NCBI RefSeq assembly: GCF_001750685.1
Contig: NZ_CP017269.1
Location: forward strand, 5,728,635 to 5,792,634
From: Geosporobacter ferrireducens
Lineage (GTDB): Bacteria > Bacillota > Clostridia > Peptostreptococcales > Thermotaleaceae
DNA length: 64,000 nucleotides
Reading direction: 5' to 3'
The notes under the pieces are model-generated. The model made no database searches. It was not told the origin of the DNA and saw only the letters and a program-made list of their open reading frames with translations. Shown here piece by piece: positions 51,248 through 60,870 of this stretch (the stretch's first letter is position 1; each line of letters opens with the position of its first letter). A program made the translations under genes and the position numbers.

Positions 51248-52540
51248 TCATAAACACAAACAGTCTTGTTCAACCATTCTTTGTAAGGCTTTTAATACAC
51301 CATATTTAGCATGTTCAAAGGTTAGCCCGCCTTGATAATAAACAATATAGGGTTCTTTTATCGGAGCATCCGCGCTTAACTCGATGGATGAACCTTGTAC
51401 AAATGCTCCGGCAGCCATGATTACGGGGCAGTCATAACCTGGCATATCCCATGGAACTGGATTTACAAAGGAATCAACAGGTGCTGCAGCCTGTATGCCC
51501 TCGCAAAATGCGATTACCGCTTCTTTGCTGCCAAGCTTGATAGACTGAATGATATCACTGCGAGGATCTGTGTAAGCTGGTGACACTGCATAACCCAATT
51601 TTTCAAAGAGTCTGGCGCAGAAAATGGAGCCCTTAATAGCCTCTGATACTACGTGGGGTGCTAAGAACAGTCCTTGGAGAATACTTCTGGTCATACCAAA
51701 GGTTAAACCACACTCTTTACCAATTCCAGGAGAGGTTAGTCGATAAGAAATGAGTCGTATTAATTCCTTCCTGCCTACAATATAGCCTCCCGTGAGTGCT
51801 AATCCTCCACCGGGATTTTTAATTAAGGAACCTGCCATGACATCTACGCCAACCTCAGTAGGTTCTAGAATGTCTAGAAATTCTCCGTAGCAGTTGTCTA
51901 CCATAATGATGATATTTGGATGCAAAGTCTTTATGCTTTCAACTGCCTGCTTAATATCATCTATGGTTAGGGCTTTTCGCCAGCCATATCCCGTAGATCG
52001 CTGGATAAAAATCATCTTCGTGTTAGCGGATATACTATTTATAAGCAAATCAACATTAATTTCTCCTTTTTCAGTTAGTTCAATTTGCTTATAGAGAATG
52101 TCGTACTCTTTTAAGGATCCCGTCTGTTCTCCCCTAATTCCAATAACCTCTTCAAGGGTGTCATATGGCTTGCCCGTTGCTGAAATCAGCTCATCACCAG
52201 GTCTAAGTATTCCTGTAAGACAAAGGGTTAAGGCATGGGTGCCTGATACAATCGTTGGACGTACAATGGCGTCCTCTGTACGGAACAGGGAGGAATAAAC
52301 CTTTTCAACAGCCTCTCTGCCAATATCATTATAACCATATCCTGTATTCCAGTTAAAATGTATGTCGCTGATTCTGCAATCCTGTAGAACTTTCAGAACC
52401 TTATATTGATTATACTGCTTGCGGTCATCTATAACCTGAAATTGATTTTGGACTTCTTTTTCGACTTGGTCACCCAAATCAATAATGGATTCTTTGATGC
52501 CAAAACTATTTTGTAATAAGTCTTTTGTATGTAAATACAT
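51248..52540 (-). CDS. Methionine-gamma-lyase-family PLP enzyme ('aluminium resistance' YnbB family)
   Basis: 430 residues. Fold-type I PLP protein with RPTIVSGTHALTLCLTGILRPGDELI, MVDNCYGEFLDILEP and the PLP lysine in MAGSLIKNPGGGLALTGGYIVG. The family is annotated as methionine gamma-lyase or aluminium resistance protein and sits near lexA, hfq and miaA in many Firmicutes. The real reaction is unsettled. Start ATG 52540 after GGAGGGTGATT. Confidence 0.85.
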   Translation of the reverse strand: MYLHTKDLLQNSFGIKESIIDLGDQVEKEVQNQFQVIDDRKQYNQYKVLKVLQDCRISDIHFNWNTGYGYNDIGREAVEKVYSSLFRTEDAIVRPTIVSGTHALTLCLTGILRPGDELISATGKPYDTLEEVIGIRGEQTGSLKEYDILYKQIELTEKGEINVDLLINSISANTKMIFIQRSTGYGWRKALTIDDIKQAVESIKTLHPNIIIMVDNCYGEFLDILEPTEVGVDVMAGSLIKNPGGGLALTGGYIVGRKELIRLISYRLTSPGIGKECGLTFGMTRSILQGLFLAPHVVSEAIKGSIFCARLFEKLGYAVSPAYTDPRSDIIQSIKLGSKEAVIAFCEGIQAAAPVDSFVNPVPWDMPGYDCPVIMAAGAFVQGSSIELSADAPIKEPYIVYYQGGLTFEHAKYGVLKALQRMVEQDCLCL

Positions 52541-52601
52541 GTAGTCAAATCACCCTCCGATATTGAATTCTTTAGTATTGTAACATAAAAGCAGGTATAG
52601 T

Positions 52602-52778
52602 TCAATTTTCTTTACTACACAAGGGGCATTTGCCATATAAATAGGTATCTTCTCGCATTTTCAGCGATCCATAAGTTAAACCCTGCTGAAAACCCTCTCG
52701 TGAACCTATTCGCCTGCCAAGGGCATAACCGGTTAAGAAAATTGCCAATATACTGATTAAGACATTTCCAAAAAGCAT
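52602..52778 (-). CDS. Small protein with membrane helix and CPLC motif (58 residues)
   Basis: ATG at 52778 after AGGGGG on the minus strand. Begins MLFGNVLISILAIFLTGYAL (one membrane helix), then GRRIGSREGFQQGLTYGSLK and a C-terminal YGKCPLCSKEN. The CPxC pair could bind metal or form a disulfide. Lies between the lyase gene and the UbiA-like gene in the same direction. Confidence 0.6.
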   Translation of the reverse strand: MLFGNVLISILAIFLTGYALGRRIGSREGFQQGLTYGSLKMREDTYLYGKCPLCSKEN

Positions 52779-52811
52779 ATAAATCCCCCTACTCGATTCT
52801 GTGATGAAAGA

Positions 52812-53399
52812 TTAATTTTTAAATTTACGGCAGCTTGGCAAATATTTTTTATAGACGCTGCTAATAAAGAGAAAACAAAAAGATACGATTACGAATTTTC
52901 TCATATCCAACATGATCATTATAATAGATAAAATTACAGAAAAAATTGCGACTTCACCAACACCAAACTTGTTGGCTAAATTATGATGACCCATTCGCTT
53001 ATCCCATTGGCGATCCATTAGATCATCAATGCACTGTATAAAAAAAATAACTAACAGTGAAGTAAGTATAGAACGGAAAGAAAATATCAAAAGATTTACC
53101 ATAAGAACAATAAGGCTTTCTTGGAGCGCTGTAAAACCTGTGGGTAGTTTTTGCTGCATATGAAAAAACATACCCAATATATAAGCTGCACTAAACAATG
53201 TGACAGCATATATGGTATCAAGCGCTGCAGCAACAGAAAATAAAATTAAACTATAGGGGAGGATTGCATTTTTAAATTCCAGAGAAAGCAATTTTTGAGG
53301 CAGTTCTTCATCCATGTAGTCGTCCAGTAGTTTGATAACGATACCAATTAAAAAGGAAGTAAGCAACTGAAAAATTACGCTATAATCTCCGACGGACAA
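52812..53399 (-). CDS. Short UbiA-like membrane protein
   Basis: 195 residues with about six membrane helices and two Asp-rich motifs, IKLLDDYMDEE near residue 22 and FIQCIDDLMDRQWDKR near 121, spaced like the two Mg-diphosphate motifs (NDxxDxxxD, DxxxD) of UbiA prenyltransferases, which are normally about 290 residues. It overlaps the GTPase gene by 20 bp. It may be a minimal prenyltransferase or a relative that lost activity; the assignment rests on motif pattern only. Confidence 0.5.
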   Translation of the reverse strand: MSVGDYSVIFQLLTSFLIGIVIKLLDDYMDEELPQKLLSLEFKNAILPYSLILFSVAAALDTIYAVTLFSAAYILGMFFHMQQKLPTGFTALQESLIVLMVNLLIFSFRSILTSLLVIFFIQCIDDLMDRQWDKRMGHHNLANKFGVGEVAIFSVILSIIMIMLDMRKFVIVSFCFLFISSVYKKYLPSCRKFKN

Positions 53400-53988
53400 A
53401 AGTCCTCACCTCACTAAAGCCTGAACTGGTTTTTGCTGATATTGGAATCACTAAATGTTCAGGGAACTGTTTTTGAAGCTGAACTACAGGACCTTTATTC
53501 GGTACCAAGTCCACTTTGTTAGCCAAAATTGCATAACCATCCTTAAGCTGTCCGAATTCGGCTAACTGATAATCCACTTTACTAATTGAATGAGAGGGAT
53601 GGTCATAAAACATACTGGAGATATCAAACATATGAAGTATAATATCACTCTCTCGAATAGCCGTGAGAGTTTGAGCCATAGCTCTTCTCGTTTCCACATT
53701 CATATGAATGCCATCAGTCAACCCGCTGCTGTCAATAACTTGAATCCTCTGCCTTCCCTTACCCATTGGAATATCCGCTTCAAGTACCTGCAGGCATATG
53801 GTTTTGTATGGACTGACGGAGGATAACAATTCCTTTGCACGGGAAATGCTATAGCTTGTGTTTTCTATAACCCCATTATGATAAATTAATTGTATATTCA
53901 CTGTTTCCAAGTGAAGAAATTGGGCAAAGTTCAGCATAAACAGTGTCTTCCCTACGTTAGGTTTCCCTACAATCAGACACTTTTTCAT
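53380..53988 (-). CDS. Small P-loop GTPase in the SpoVK-like operon
   Basis: 202 residues. G1 GKPNVGKT near residue 8, G3-like IDSSGL (normally DxxG), G4 ANKVDLVP near 156 and G5 PISAKTSSG. TRAFAC-class (Era-like) GTPase core with no extra domain. Overlaps both neighbours: its ATG falls within the stop of the AAA gene, and its end lies in the UbiA-like gene. Function unknown. Confidence 0.75.
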   Translation of the reverse strand: MKKCLIVGKPNVGKTLFMLNFAQFLHLETVNIQLIYHNGVIENTSYSISRAKELLSSVSPYKTICLQVLEADIPMGKGRQRIQVIDSSGLTDGIHMNVETRRAMAQTLTAIRESDIILHMFDISSMFYDHPSHSISKVDYQLAEFGQLKDGYAILANKVDLVPNKGPVVQLQKQFPEHLVIPISAKTSSGFSEVRTFVRRRL

Positions 53989-54959
53989 GTATAATCCTCC
54001 TCAGTGATATCATCACTATTTAACATCAATAAATTTTCTCTTGAAAAGTCCTCCCCTTTTTGCAGTCTTACAGCCTGCTTACGGATTGCCCTTTCAATAA
54101 TGTTTCGGACCAATCGGGCATTTCCGCTGTTAATGCCATCCTCGATTCTTTTTTTAGATATAATCTTAGCCAATCTTGCTTTAGAGGAAAGTGAGAGCTT
54201 ATAATCCCTTTTTTCCACCATTCTTTCGGCTATTAGAATTAACTCTTCCAGGGTATAGTCAGGAAAGTCGATGTGTATGGGAAATCTAGATTTTAAGCCC
54301 GGATTAGAACGAAGAAAAGTATCCATTTCATCTTTATAACCAGCCAGAATCAAAACAAGATTATCTTTATAATCCTCCATGCTTTTTACAAGAGCATCGA
54401 TTGCTTCTTTTCCAAAATCCTTCTCGCCTCCCCTTGCTAGAGAATATGCTTCATCAATGAACATAATTCCACCAATAGATCTTTTTATTTGATCCCTTAC
54501 CTTAACGGCTGTATGACCAATATATTCTCCGACCAAATCAGCCCGCTCAACTTCAATCAAATGGCCCTTCTCCAGAACCCCCATCTTTTGAAAAATTTTC
54601 CCCAAAAGTCTAGCTACTGTTGTTTTTCCCGTACCAGGATTACCTCTGAAAATCATATGTAATACAAGGGAGTCTGCTACCAGTTGTTCCACTCTTCTTT
54701 TCTTTTGAATATTGATATATGCTTGTATTTCTTTGACGAGTCCTTTTACATTGTTTAGACCAATTAAACTTTCCAGTTCGGCCAGAATTTCATCAAGGTG
54801 CTCCTCTGGTTGTTCTGCTTGAAGCGGCTGTACAGCTTTTCCATTTCGAATAACCGATAATTTTTTTAATGTTTCTTCTGTAGTCAACTTCCCATATTCA
54901 AACATATTTAAAATATCCTCGTAGGATCTGCCAATTGGATTTCTTTTCAAATTTATCAC
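53985..54959 (-). CDS. spoVK: SpoVK/CbxX-type AAA+ ATPase
   Basis: 324 residues. CbxX/CfqX AAA core: LIGLNNVKGLVKEI, Walker A FRGNPGTGKTTVARLLG, Walker B GGIMFIDEAYSLARGGEKDFG, sensor LVLILAGYKDEMDTFL, and SRFPIHIDFPDYTLEEL. B. subtilis SpoVK acts in spore maturation in the mother cell and its gene also lies in the miaA-hfq neighbourhood. The N-terminal 80 residues are helical and may bind a partner. First gene of an overlapping operon with the GTPase and the UbiA-like gene. Confidence 0.87.
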   Translation of the reverse strand: MINLKRNPIGRSYEDILNMFEYGKLTTEETLKKLSVIRNGKAVQPLQAEQPEEHLDEILAELESLIGLNNVKGLVKEIQAYINIQKKRRVEQLVADSLVLHMIFRGNPGTGKTTVARLLGKIFQKMGVLEKGHLIEVERADLVGEYIGHTAVKVRDQIKRSIGGIMFIDEAYSLARGGEKDFGKEAIDALVKSMEDYKDNLVLILAGYKDEMDTFLRSNPGLKSRFPIHIDFPDYTLEELILIAERMVEKRDYKLSLSSKARLAKIISKKRIEDGINSGNARLVRNIIERAIRKQAVRLQKGEDFSRENLLMLNSDDITEEDYT

Positions 54960-55011
54960 CTCGAAAAATGGTTACTATAACATCATATGCAGTTATAGGC
55001 AAAATTGTTTC

Positions 55012-55046
55012 AAAAAAAATAAAAGAGTTGACATGGCAGTCAACTC
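55012..55046 (-). terminator. Intrinsic terminator after hfq
   Basis: Minus strand GAGTTGAC-TGCCAT-GTCAACTC followed by TTTTATTTTTTTT. Confidence 0.85.
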
Positions 55047-55056
55047 GGTGGGAATT

Positions 55057-55302
55057 TTATTCTTCGTCTTGTCGTTTATTGGGTGTAGAAAAGTTAATCG
55101 CTCTCATCGGAGTAATGGTGGATACTGCGTGCTTATAGATTAAGTGTTGTTTTCCATCACTGTCCAATACGATGGTATAACTGTCGAAGCCTTTCACAGA
55201 ACCCTTTAGTTGAAATCCATTAATCAAATATATTGTGATAGGAATGTGTTCCTTTCGTACTTGATTTAAAAAAACATCCTGCAGATTAATTACTGTTTTC
55301 AT
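55057..55302 (-). CDS. hfq: RNA-binding protein Hfq
   Basis: 81 residues. Sm1 motif NLQDVFLNQVRKEHIPITIYLINGFQLKGSVKGFDSYTIVLDS and Sm2 IYKHAVSTITP (Hfq signature YKHA). It binds small RNAs and A/U-rich tails as a hexamer. ATG at 55302 after GGGAGGGG is chosen over the 15-bp longer frame. Directly follows miaA, as in most bacteria. Confidence 0.95.
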   Translation of the reverse strand: MKTVINLQDVFLNQVRKEHIPITIYLINGFQLKGSVKGFDSYTIVLDSDGKQHLIYKHAVSTITPMRAINFSTPNKRQDEE

Positions 55303-55344
55303 AAATACCCCTCCCAATTCAATTTGGATCTTCTATAAAATATT

Positions 55345-56286
55345 CTATAATAAGTTTAGTTTTCCTTCAATAAAATTTGTTATGTCATGAAGGAATACTT
55401 TTTTTTCTTCATAAGCGCCGACATCGAACCATTGTATTTGATCATACCTTTTAAACCAAGTGATTTGTCGCTTTGCGTACCGCCTTGTATCTCTTTTAAT
55501 AATTTCAACGGCAGCTTCTAACGAATAGTCTCCCTTTAGATATCGGATAATTTCCTTATAACCCAGCCCCTTCATAGAGATCGCATCCGTATCGAGGCCT
55601 GAAGCCATTAAGTTTTTTACCTCTTCAATTAAACCCTGTTGGATCATGAGATCAACCCGAAGATTAATTCGTTCATAAAGCTCCTTTCGGTCACGGATTA
55701 AACCAATCATAGCATATTGATATGCAGGGTTCTCAGTAAGAGATTCTTGGAAATCCTTGATTTTTTCGCCTCCTTCATAATAGACCTCTAAGGCACGAAT
55801 CACTCTTTTTAGATTGTTTGGGTGAATACGTTCAGCTGCTTCCGAGTCTATATTGCGAAGCTTATCATGTATATATTTATTACCATATTTATGCGCTTCT
55901 TCTTCCAATTGTTTTCTTAAATTCCAATTCGAAATCGTCGCAGTAAAATCTATGTTGTAAATAATAGAATTGACATATAGTCCTGTACCACCTACAATAA
56001 TCGGCAATTTACCGGATAAAAGGATTTTTTCAATATATGCCTTCGCTTTTTTCTGATATTGCGCTACAGAGAATTCTTCCCTTGGATCAATTTCGTCCAT
56101 TAGATAATGGGGAATATGATCTTGCTCTTCAATACTGGGCTTTGCACTGCCAATATCCATATGCTTATAAATCTGCATGGAGTCTGCAGATACGATTTCC
56201 CCATCCATTTTTTTTGCGATCTCAATGGAAAGATCCGTCTTTCCTACCCCTGTAGGACCTACGATGATTACCAGCGGTTTTTTCAT
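55345..56286 (-). CDS. miaA: tRNA dimethylallyltransferase
   Basis: 313 residues. P-loop IVGPTGVGKTDLS at the start, then VSADSMQIYKHMDIGSAKP, and the C-terminal RDTRRYAKRQITWFKR. Adds an isopentenyl group to A37 of tRNAs; MiaB (encoded further upstream in this operon) then methylthiolates it. ATG 56286 is the family start; the longer frame to 56364 lies within mutL. Confidence 0.95.
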   Translation of the reverse strand: MKKPLVIIVGPTGVGKTDLSIEIAKKMDGEIVSADSMQIYKHMDIGSAKPSIEEQDHIPHYLMDEIDPREEFSVAQYQKKAKAYIEKILLSGKLPIIVGGTGLYVNSIIYNIDFTATISNWNLRKQLEEEAHKYGNKYIHDKLRNIDSEAAERIHPNNLKRVIRALEVYYEGGEKIKDFQESLTENPAYQYAMIGLIRDRKELYERINLRVDLMIQQGLIEEVKNLMASGLDTDAISMKGLGYKEIIRYLKGDYSLEAAVEIIKRDTRRYAKRQITWFKRYDQIQWFDVGAYEEKKVFLHDITNFIEGKLNLL

Positions 56287-56299
56287 TCTATGTCTCCCC

Positions 56300-58132
56300 C
56301 TAGGTACGTTTAAATTTCTTTTCGATTTCTTGCTTTGACATGGAGATGATAACCGGCCTTCCATGGGGACAAGTATAAGGATTCTCTAAAGCTGCCAGCT
56401 GCTTCATGAGTGCGTGCATCTCGATTTTATGCAGTTTATTGTTTGCTTTTACGGCAGCCTTACAAGCCATAGAAATAATTTTTTCGATTTTTAGATGATA
56501 GTCGGAAATTCCAGACTCTGTACTGTAAATTTCTACAATTTCCATGAAGAAATTCTTTGTTTCCGGTTCACCGAATTGAAGAGGAACAGAACGAATTAAA
56601 AAAGCACTTCTGCCAAAAGGTTCAACTTCGAAACCCAAATCTTCAAAAACCTTTAAATCATTTTTCAATTTTTCAAATTCTGCCGGTGAAAGCTCTACAA
56701 TAATGGGCGTTAAGAGCTTTTGCGCATACACCTTTTTTTCCTTATATTGTTTAAGCAATTGTGTATAAAGTATTTTTTCATGCGCAGCATGTTGATCGAT
56801 TAGATACATCTGAAGGCCGTCATCCCCTACTAAATAGCTCGAGAAGATTTGTCCTACAATTTGAATATTTATCAGATGCGGGTGATAAATAATGTTCTCT
56901 ACTGTAGGTTTTTCAGGTTCGTCTATGGCTTTGCGCTCATTTCTGTCAAAAGGTATAGTAGGCTTCTTATCTTCTGTCATCTTATTATTTGTAAAATAGA
57001 CATTTTTATCCTCTCTGCCAAGGGGTTCCTCCCGCACGCTCTCAATATTTTTTTTATTAGAAACAGCAGGAATATCTATGAAGGTTTCCTGTCTCAGTTC
57101 CTCTTGATTTTTAGGTGTTAGTTTTATTTCGGGTATAAGTTTTTCTTGGAGCAGGTTCTCTTTGAGTGTGCTAATTAATAGAGATTTAATAAGCTTTTCA
57201 TTACTAAACTTTATCTCAGTTTTTGCAGGATGGATATTTACATCAATTTCTTCCGGAGGAATTTTCAAATAAAGAAAGCAAATAGGAAATTTGTTGATCG
57301 GCAGCAGTGTACGATAAGCTTCATCAATAGCCTCTGTAACGACCTTACTTTTTATAAGCCTGCCATTTACGAAAACAGCCTGTTGCTGACGATTTCCCCG
57401 GTACATATCGGTCTTAGAAAAATAAGCTTCTACAAAATAATTATTTTCTGCTTTATGGGCAGTCAGCATATTTTTAGCCAGTTCTTTCCCATAAATACTA
57501 GTGATCGTATGAAAAATATTATTCGTTCCAGAAGTTACGAAAACGATACTATTATTATTAATAAGTTTGAAGCCTTTATCTGGATGAGCCAATGCAATTT
57601 TACTTACTAAATCAATGATATGGCTAGATTCAGAAGTATTGTTTCTTAAAAATTTAAATCTTGCAGGCGTATTGTAAAATAGGTTTTTTACGATAACTGT
57701 TGTGCCAGTAGGGCAGCCGATTTCTTTTTTGAATATAACTTTCCCGCCGTGCAGCTCTAAATGGATACCGGCTGGAGCTTCTTCTGTCTTCGTAATCAGT
57801 TCAACCTGCGAAACAGAAGCAATACTGGCCAAGGCTTCTCCTCGGAAGCCTAGTGATAAAGTGCTGCTAAGATCTTCAATTTGTGTAATCTTACTGGTTG
57901 CATGTCGCTCAAAAGCAATCTCTACGTCAGAAGAGTATATGCCGGAGCCATTGTCTGAGATGCGTATATATTCTTTTCCGGCATCACGTACTTCTATAAC
58001 AATCATAGTAGCTAGTGCATCAATAGCATTTTCTACAAGCTCTTTTATAACAGAAGCTGGCCGGTCCACAACTTCACCGGCGGCGATTTTATTAGAAGTA
58101 AAAGAATCTAGAAGATGAATTCGGTTATTCAT
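56300..58132 (-). CDS. mutL: DNA mismatch repair protein MutL
   Basis: 610 residues. GHKL ATPase with ELVENAIDA, ISDNGSGI, TSKI and GFRGEALASI. The C-terminal domain has the endonuclease motif DQHAAHEKILYTQ plus ACKAAVKANNKL and CPHGRPVIISM, so this MutL should nick DNA, as expected where MutH is absent. Eight bp separate it from mutS. Confidence 0.96.
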   Translation of the reverse strand: MNNRIHLLDSFTSNKIAAGEVVDRPASVIKELVENAIDALATMIVIEVRDAGKEYIRISDNGSGIYSSDVEIAFERHATSKITQIEDLSSTLSLGFRGEALASIASVSQVELITKTEEAPAGIHLELHGGKVIFKKEIGCPTGTTVIVKNLFYNTPARFKFLRNNTSESSHIIDLVSKIALAHPDKGFKLINNNSIVFVTSGTNNIFHTITSIYGKELAKNMLTAHKAENNYFVEAYFSKTDMYRGNRQQQAVFVNGRLIKSKVVTEAIDEAYRTLLPINKFPICFLYLKIPPEEIDVNIHPAKTEIKFSNEKLIKSLLISTLKENLLQEKLIPEIKLTPKNQEELRQETFIDIPAVSNKKNIESVREEPLGREDKNVYFTNNKMTEDKKPTIPFDRNERKAIDEPEKPTVENIIYHPHLINIQIVGQIFSSYLVGDDGLQMYLIDQHAAHEKILYTQLLKQYKEKKVYAQKLLTPIIVELSPAEFEKLKNDLKVFEDLGFEVEPFGRSAFLIRSVPLQFGEPETKNFFMEIVEIYSTESGISDYHLKIEKIISMACKAAVKANNKLHKIEMHALMKQLAALENPYTCPHGRPVIISMSKQEIEKKFKRT

Positions 58133-58140
58133 TCAGAAGA

Positions 58141-60774
58141 TCACCTGCAATCCTTTGCCATATTTAAAAGCCTATGCAAGTGATTCATGGCTTCAAGCGG
58201 CGTAGTATTTAAAACATCAATTTTCAGCAATTCTGAGACAATTTGGTCCGTATGATAATGAAAGAGATCTAATTGCTCATCTTTTGTTAGTGCGATTTCT
58301 GATTCTTTGATATCCTGCCCTTGATTTCGCTTATTGATATCGTTCGCTTCAAGCTGATATAATATTTGCTTCGCACGATTTACGATTTTTTCAGATACAC
58401 CTGCCAGTTTTGCTACCTGTATGCCATAACTTTGGTCGGCACCGCCACGGATGATTTTACGAAGAAAAATAATATCATCCCCTTTTTCCTTAACGGCTAT
58501 ACAATAATTTTTTACACCCTCTAAAATTCCTTCTAGTTCTGTTAATTCATGATAGTGGGTAGCAAACAGTGTTCTTGCACCTAGGTGCTCAAAGCTGCTG
58601 ATATATTCTACTACTGCCCAGGCGATGCTCAAACCATCATAGGTGCTGGTACCACGGCCGATTTCATCTAAAAGAATCAGGCTTTTCGGTGTTGCAGCAT
58701 TAATGATATTTGCCAATTCGCTCATTTCTACCATGAAGGTACTTTGACCCTGAGCTAAATCGTCAGAAGCGCCTACACGTGTAAAGATTCTATCTACAAT
58801 ACCGATCACAGCTGCATCTGCAGGAACGAAACAACCGATTTGTGCCATGAGTACGATGAGTGATACCTGACGCATATAGGTAGATTTACCTGCCATATTT
58901 GGTCCTGTTAAAATTGTAAATCTGTTGTCCTTGCAGTCTAAAAGCGTATCGTTAGGGATAAAGTAGCTCTCTGACATCATTTTTTCTACTACCGGGTGCC
59001 TGCCATTTTGTATATGGATAAGATGATCCTCGTTTATAACCGGTTTTGTATAATTTTGGCGGTCACTAATATCAGCAAAAGAAATTAAAACGTCCAATAT
59101 AGCAATGGCCTTTGCTGTTTTTTGGATCATTTCAGTATGGGCACTTACCTTTTCTCGAACCTCGGTAAAAATTTGATATTCTAATTCAGTAATCCGTTCT
59201 TCAGCACCTAATATTTTTGATTCTATTTCTTTTAATTCCGGTGTAATATATCTTTCTGCATTTGCCAGAGTTTGTTTTCTAATATAGTGAGAGGGTACCA
59301 GACCCAGATTTGATTTCGTTACTTCTATATAGTAACCAAAGACTTTGTTATAGCCTATTTTAAGTGACTTAATGCCTGTTTTCTGTTTTTCCTCAGTTTC
59401 AAGATTCACGATCCAAGACTTGCCCTTTGTGATCGCTTCCCTTAGATTGAAGATTTCCGGATGATAAGTTTCTTTTATGATACCTCCATCCTTCAAAGAA
59501 ATGGGAGGATCATCTACAATCGCATCTTCAATGCATTGAATGACCTCCTGATGCGTATTCATACGGTCATTAATTTCTATTAGTGCATCACAGGAAAAAG
59601 AATTCAATAGGATTTTAATTTTGGGAATCATAGATAAGGAGGATTTTAGCCATATTAAATCTCTTCCGTTTGCATTGCCGTAAGATATTCTTCCTACAAG
59701 GCGTTCGAGATCATATGTCTCTCTAAGATATTCCTTAAGATCTTCTCGTGTCAGTAAATCCACTTTTAATGCTTCAACAGCATCTAATCTTTGTTGAATA
59801 TCACGGGATCTGGTCAAAGGCTCCTCAATCCATTGCTTTAATAATCTAGCCCCCATTGCTGTATTGGTTTTATCTAAAACCCATAATAAAGAGCCTTTTC
59901 TACTCCGATCTCTCATGGTTTCGGTCAACTCTAGATTCTTTCTTGTAGTCTTATCCAATACCATATAGTCTTCTGTATGGTAATATTGTATTTTGTAGAG
60001 ATGGTTAATGGATTTTTTATGAGTTTGCTCAAGATAAGTAAGTAAAGCACCTGCAGAGCCTGTACATAAGGAATGGTCTTGAAGTCCCAATCCTTCTAAA
60101 CTAAGCAAATGAAAATGATTTTTCAAAGTTTTGACACCATAATCTATTTTATAGGCCCAGCTGTCAAATTTCGTAATATATGTCTGACTGCATACTGCAC
60201 GGATTTCTCTTTCTACCGCAAGATCTTCATAGGAATCTTGGTTGATAATAATTTCTCTTGGATTTATTTTTACAGCTTCATTTAAAAAATTAGAAAAAAC
60301 ATTTTTGCCTGTAAATTCCGTTACGCGCAGATCGCCAGTAGAAATATCTGCATAGGAAATGCCGATACCTTCCTCATGAAATAGCGCTGCCATGATATAA
60401 TTATTTTCTTTTTCTTTCAGCATTGACGGATCAATCACCGTACCGGGAGTAATGACTTTAATTACTTCCCTTTTCACAATCCCCTTTGCTGCAGAGGGAT
60501 CTTCTACCTGCTCACAAATTGCTACCTTATATCCCTTATCAATTAGCTTTGAGATATAATTTTCCGCTGCATGATAAGGAACTCCACACATAGGAGCTCT
60601 TTCTTCTAAACCGCAATCTCTTCCGGTTAATGCAATTTCAAGTTCTTTGGCAGCTAATACCGCATCCTCAAAGAACATTTCGTAAAAGTCACCTAGTCGA
60701 AAGAAAAGAATACAATCTGGGTATTGATCCTTTTGCTCTAAGTATTGTTTCATCATTGGTGTTAGTTGTTCCAT
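58141..60774 (-). CDS. mutS: DNA mismatch repair protein MutS
   Basis: 877 residues, full-length MutS1. Mismatch-binding FRLGDFYEMFFEDA near residue 25, Walker A TGPNMAGKSTYMRQ near 620, Walker B LILLDEIGRGTSTYDG, and ATHYHELTELE. Starts mismatch repair with MutL. Located between miaB and mutL on one strand. Confidence 0.97.
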   Translation of the reverse strand: MEQLTPMMKQYLEQKDQYPDCILFFRLGDFYEMFFEDAVLAAKELEIALTGRDCGLEERAPMCGVPYHAAENYISKLIDKGYKVAICEQVEDPSAAKGIVKREVIKVITPGTVIDPSMLKEKENNYIMAALFHEEGIGISYADISTGDLRVTEFTGKNVFSNFLNEAVKINPREIIINQDSYEDLAVEREIRAVCSQTYITKFDSWAYKIDYGVKTLKNHFHLLSLEGLGLQDHSLCTGSAGALLTYLEQTHKKSINHLYKIQYYHTEDYMVLDKTTRKNLELTETMRDRSRKGSLLWVLDKTNTAMGARLLKQWIEEPLTRSRDIQQRLDAVEALKVDLLTREDLKEYLRETYDLERLVGRISYGNANGRDLIWLKSSLSMIPKIKILLNSFSCDALIEINDRMNTHQEVIQCIEDAIVDDPPISLKDGGIIKETYHPEIFNLREAITKGKSWIVNLETEEKQKTGIKSLKIGYNKVFGYYIEVTKSNLGLVPSHYIRKQTLANAERYITPELKEIESKILGAEERITELEYQIFTEVREKVSAHTEMIQKTAKAIAILDVLISFADISDRQNYTKPVINEDHLIHIQNGRHPVVEKMMSESYFIPNDTLLDCKDNRFTILTGPNMAGKSTYMRQVSLIVLMAQIGCFVPADAAVIGIVDRIFTRVGASDDLAQGQSTFMVEMSELANIINAATPKSLILLDEIGRGTSTYDGLSIAWAVVEYISSFEHLGARTLFATHYHELTELEGILEGVKNYCIAVKEKGDDIIFLRKIIRGGADQSYGIQVAKLAGVSEKIVNRAKQILYQLEANDINKRNQGQDIKESEIALTKDEQLDLFHYHTDQIVSELLKIDVLNTTPLEAMNHLHRLLNMAKDCR

Positions 60775-60870
60775 ACCTTTTCCCCCACTACTGCAGTTTT
60801 CTTATCATTATTATAACATAAGGATATGTAATTTTTAAGGATAGAACCAGGAAGATTCCCGGCACTATCC

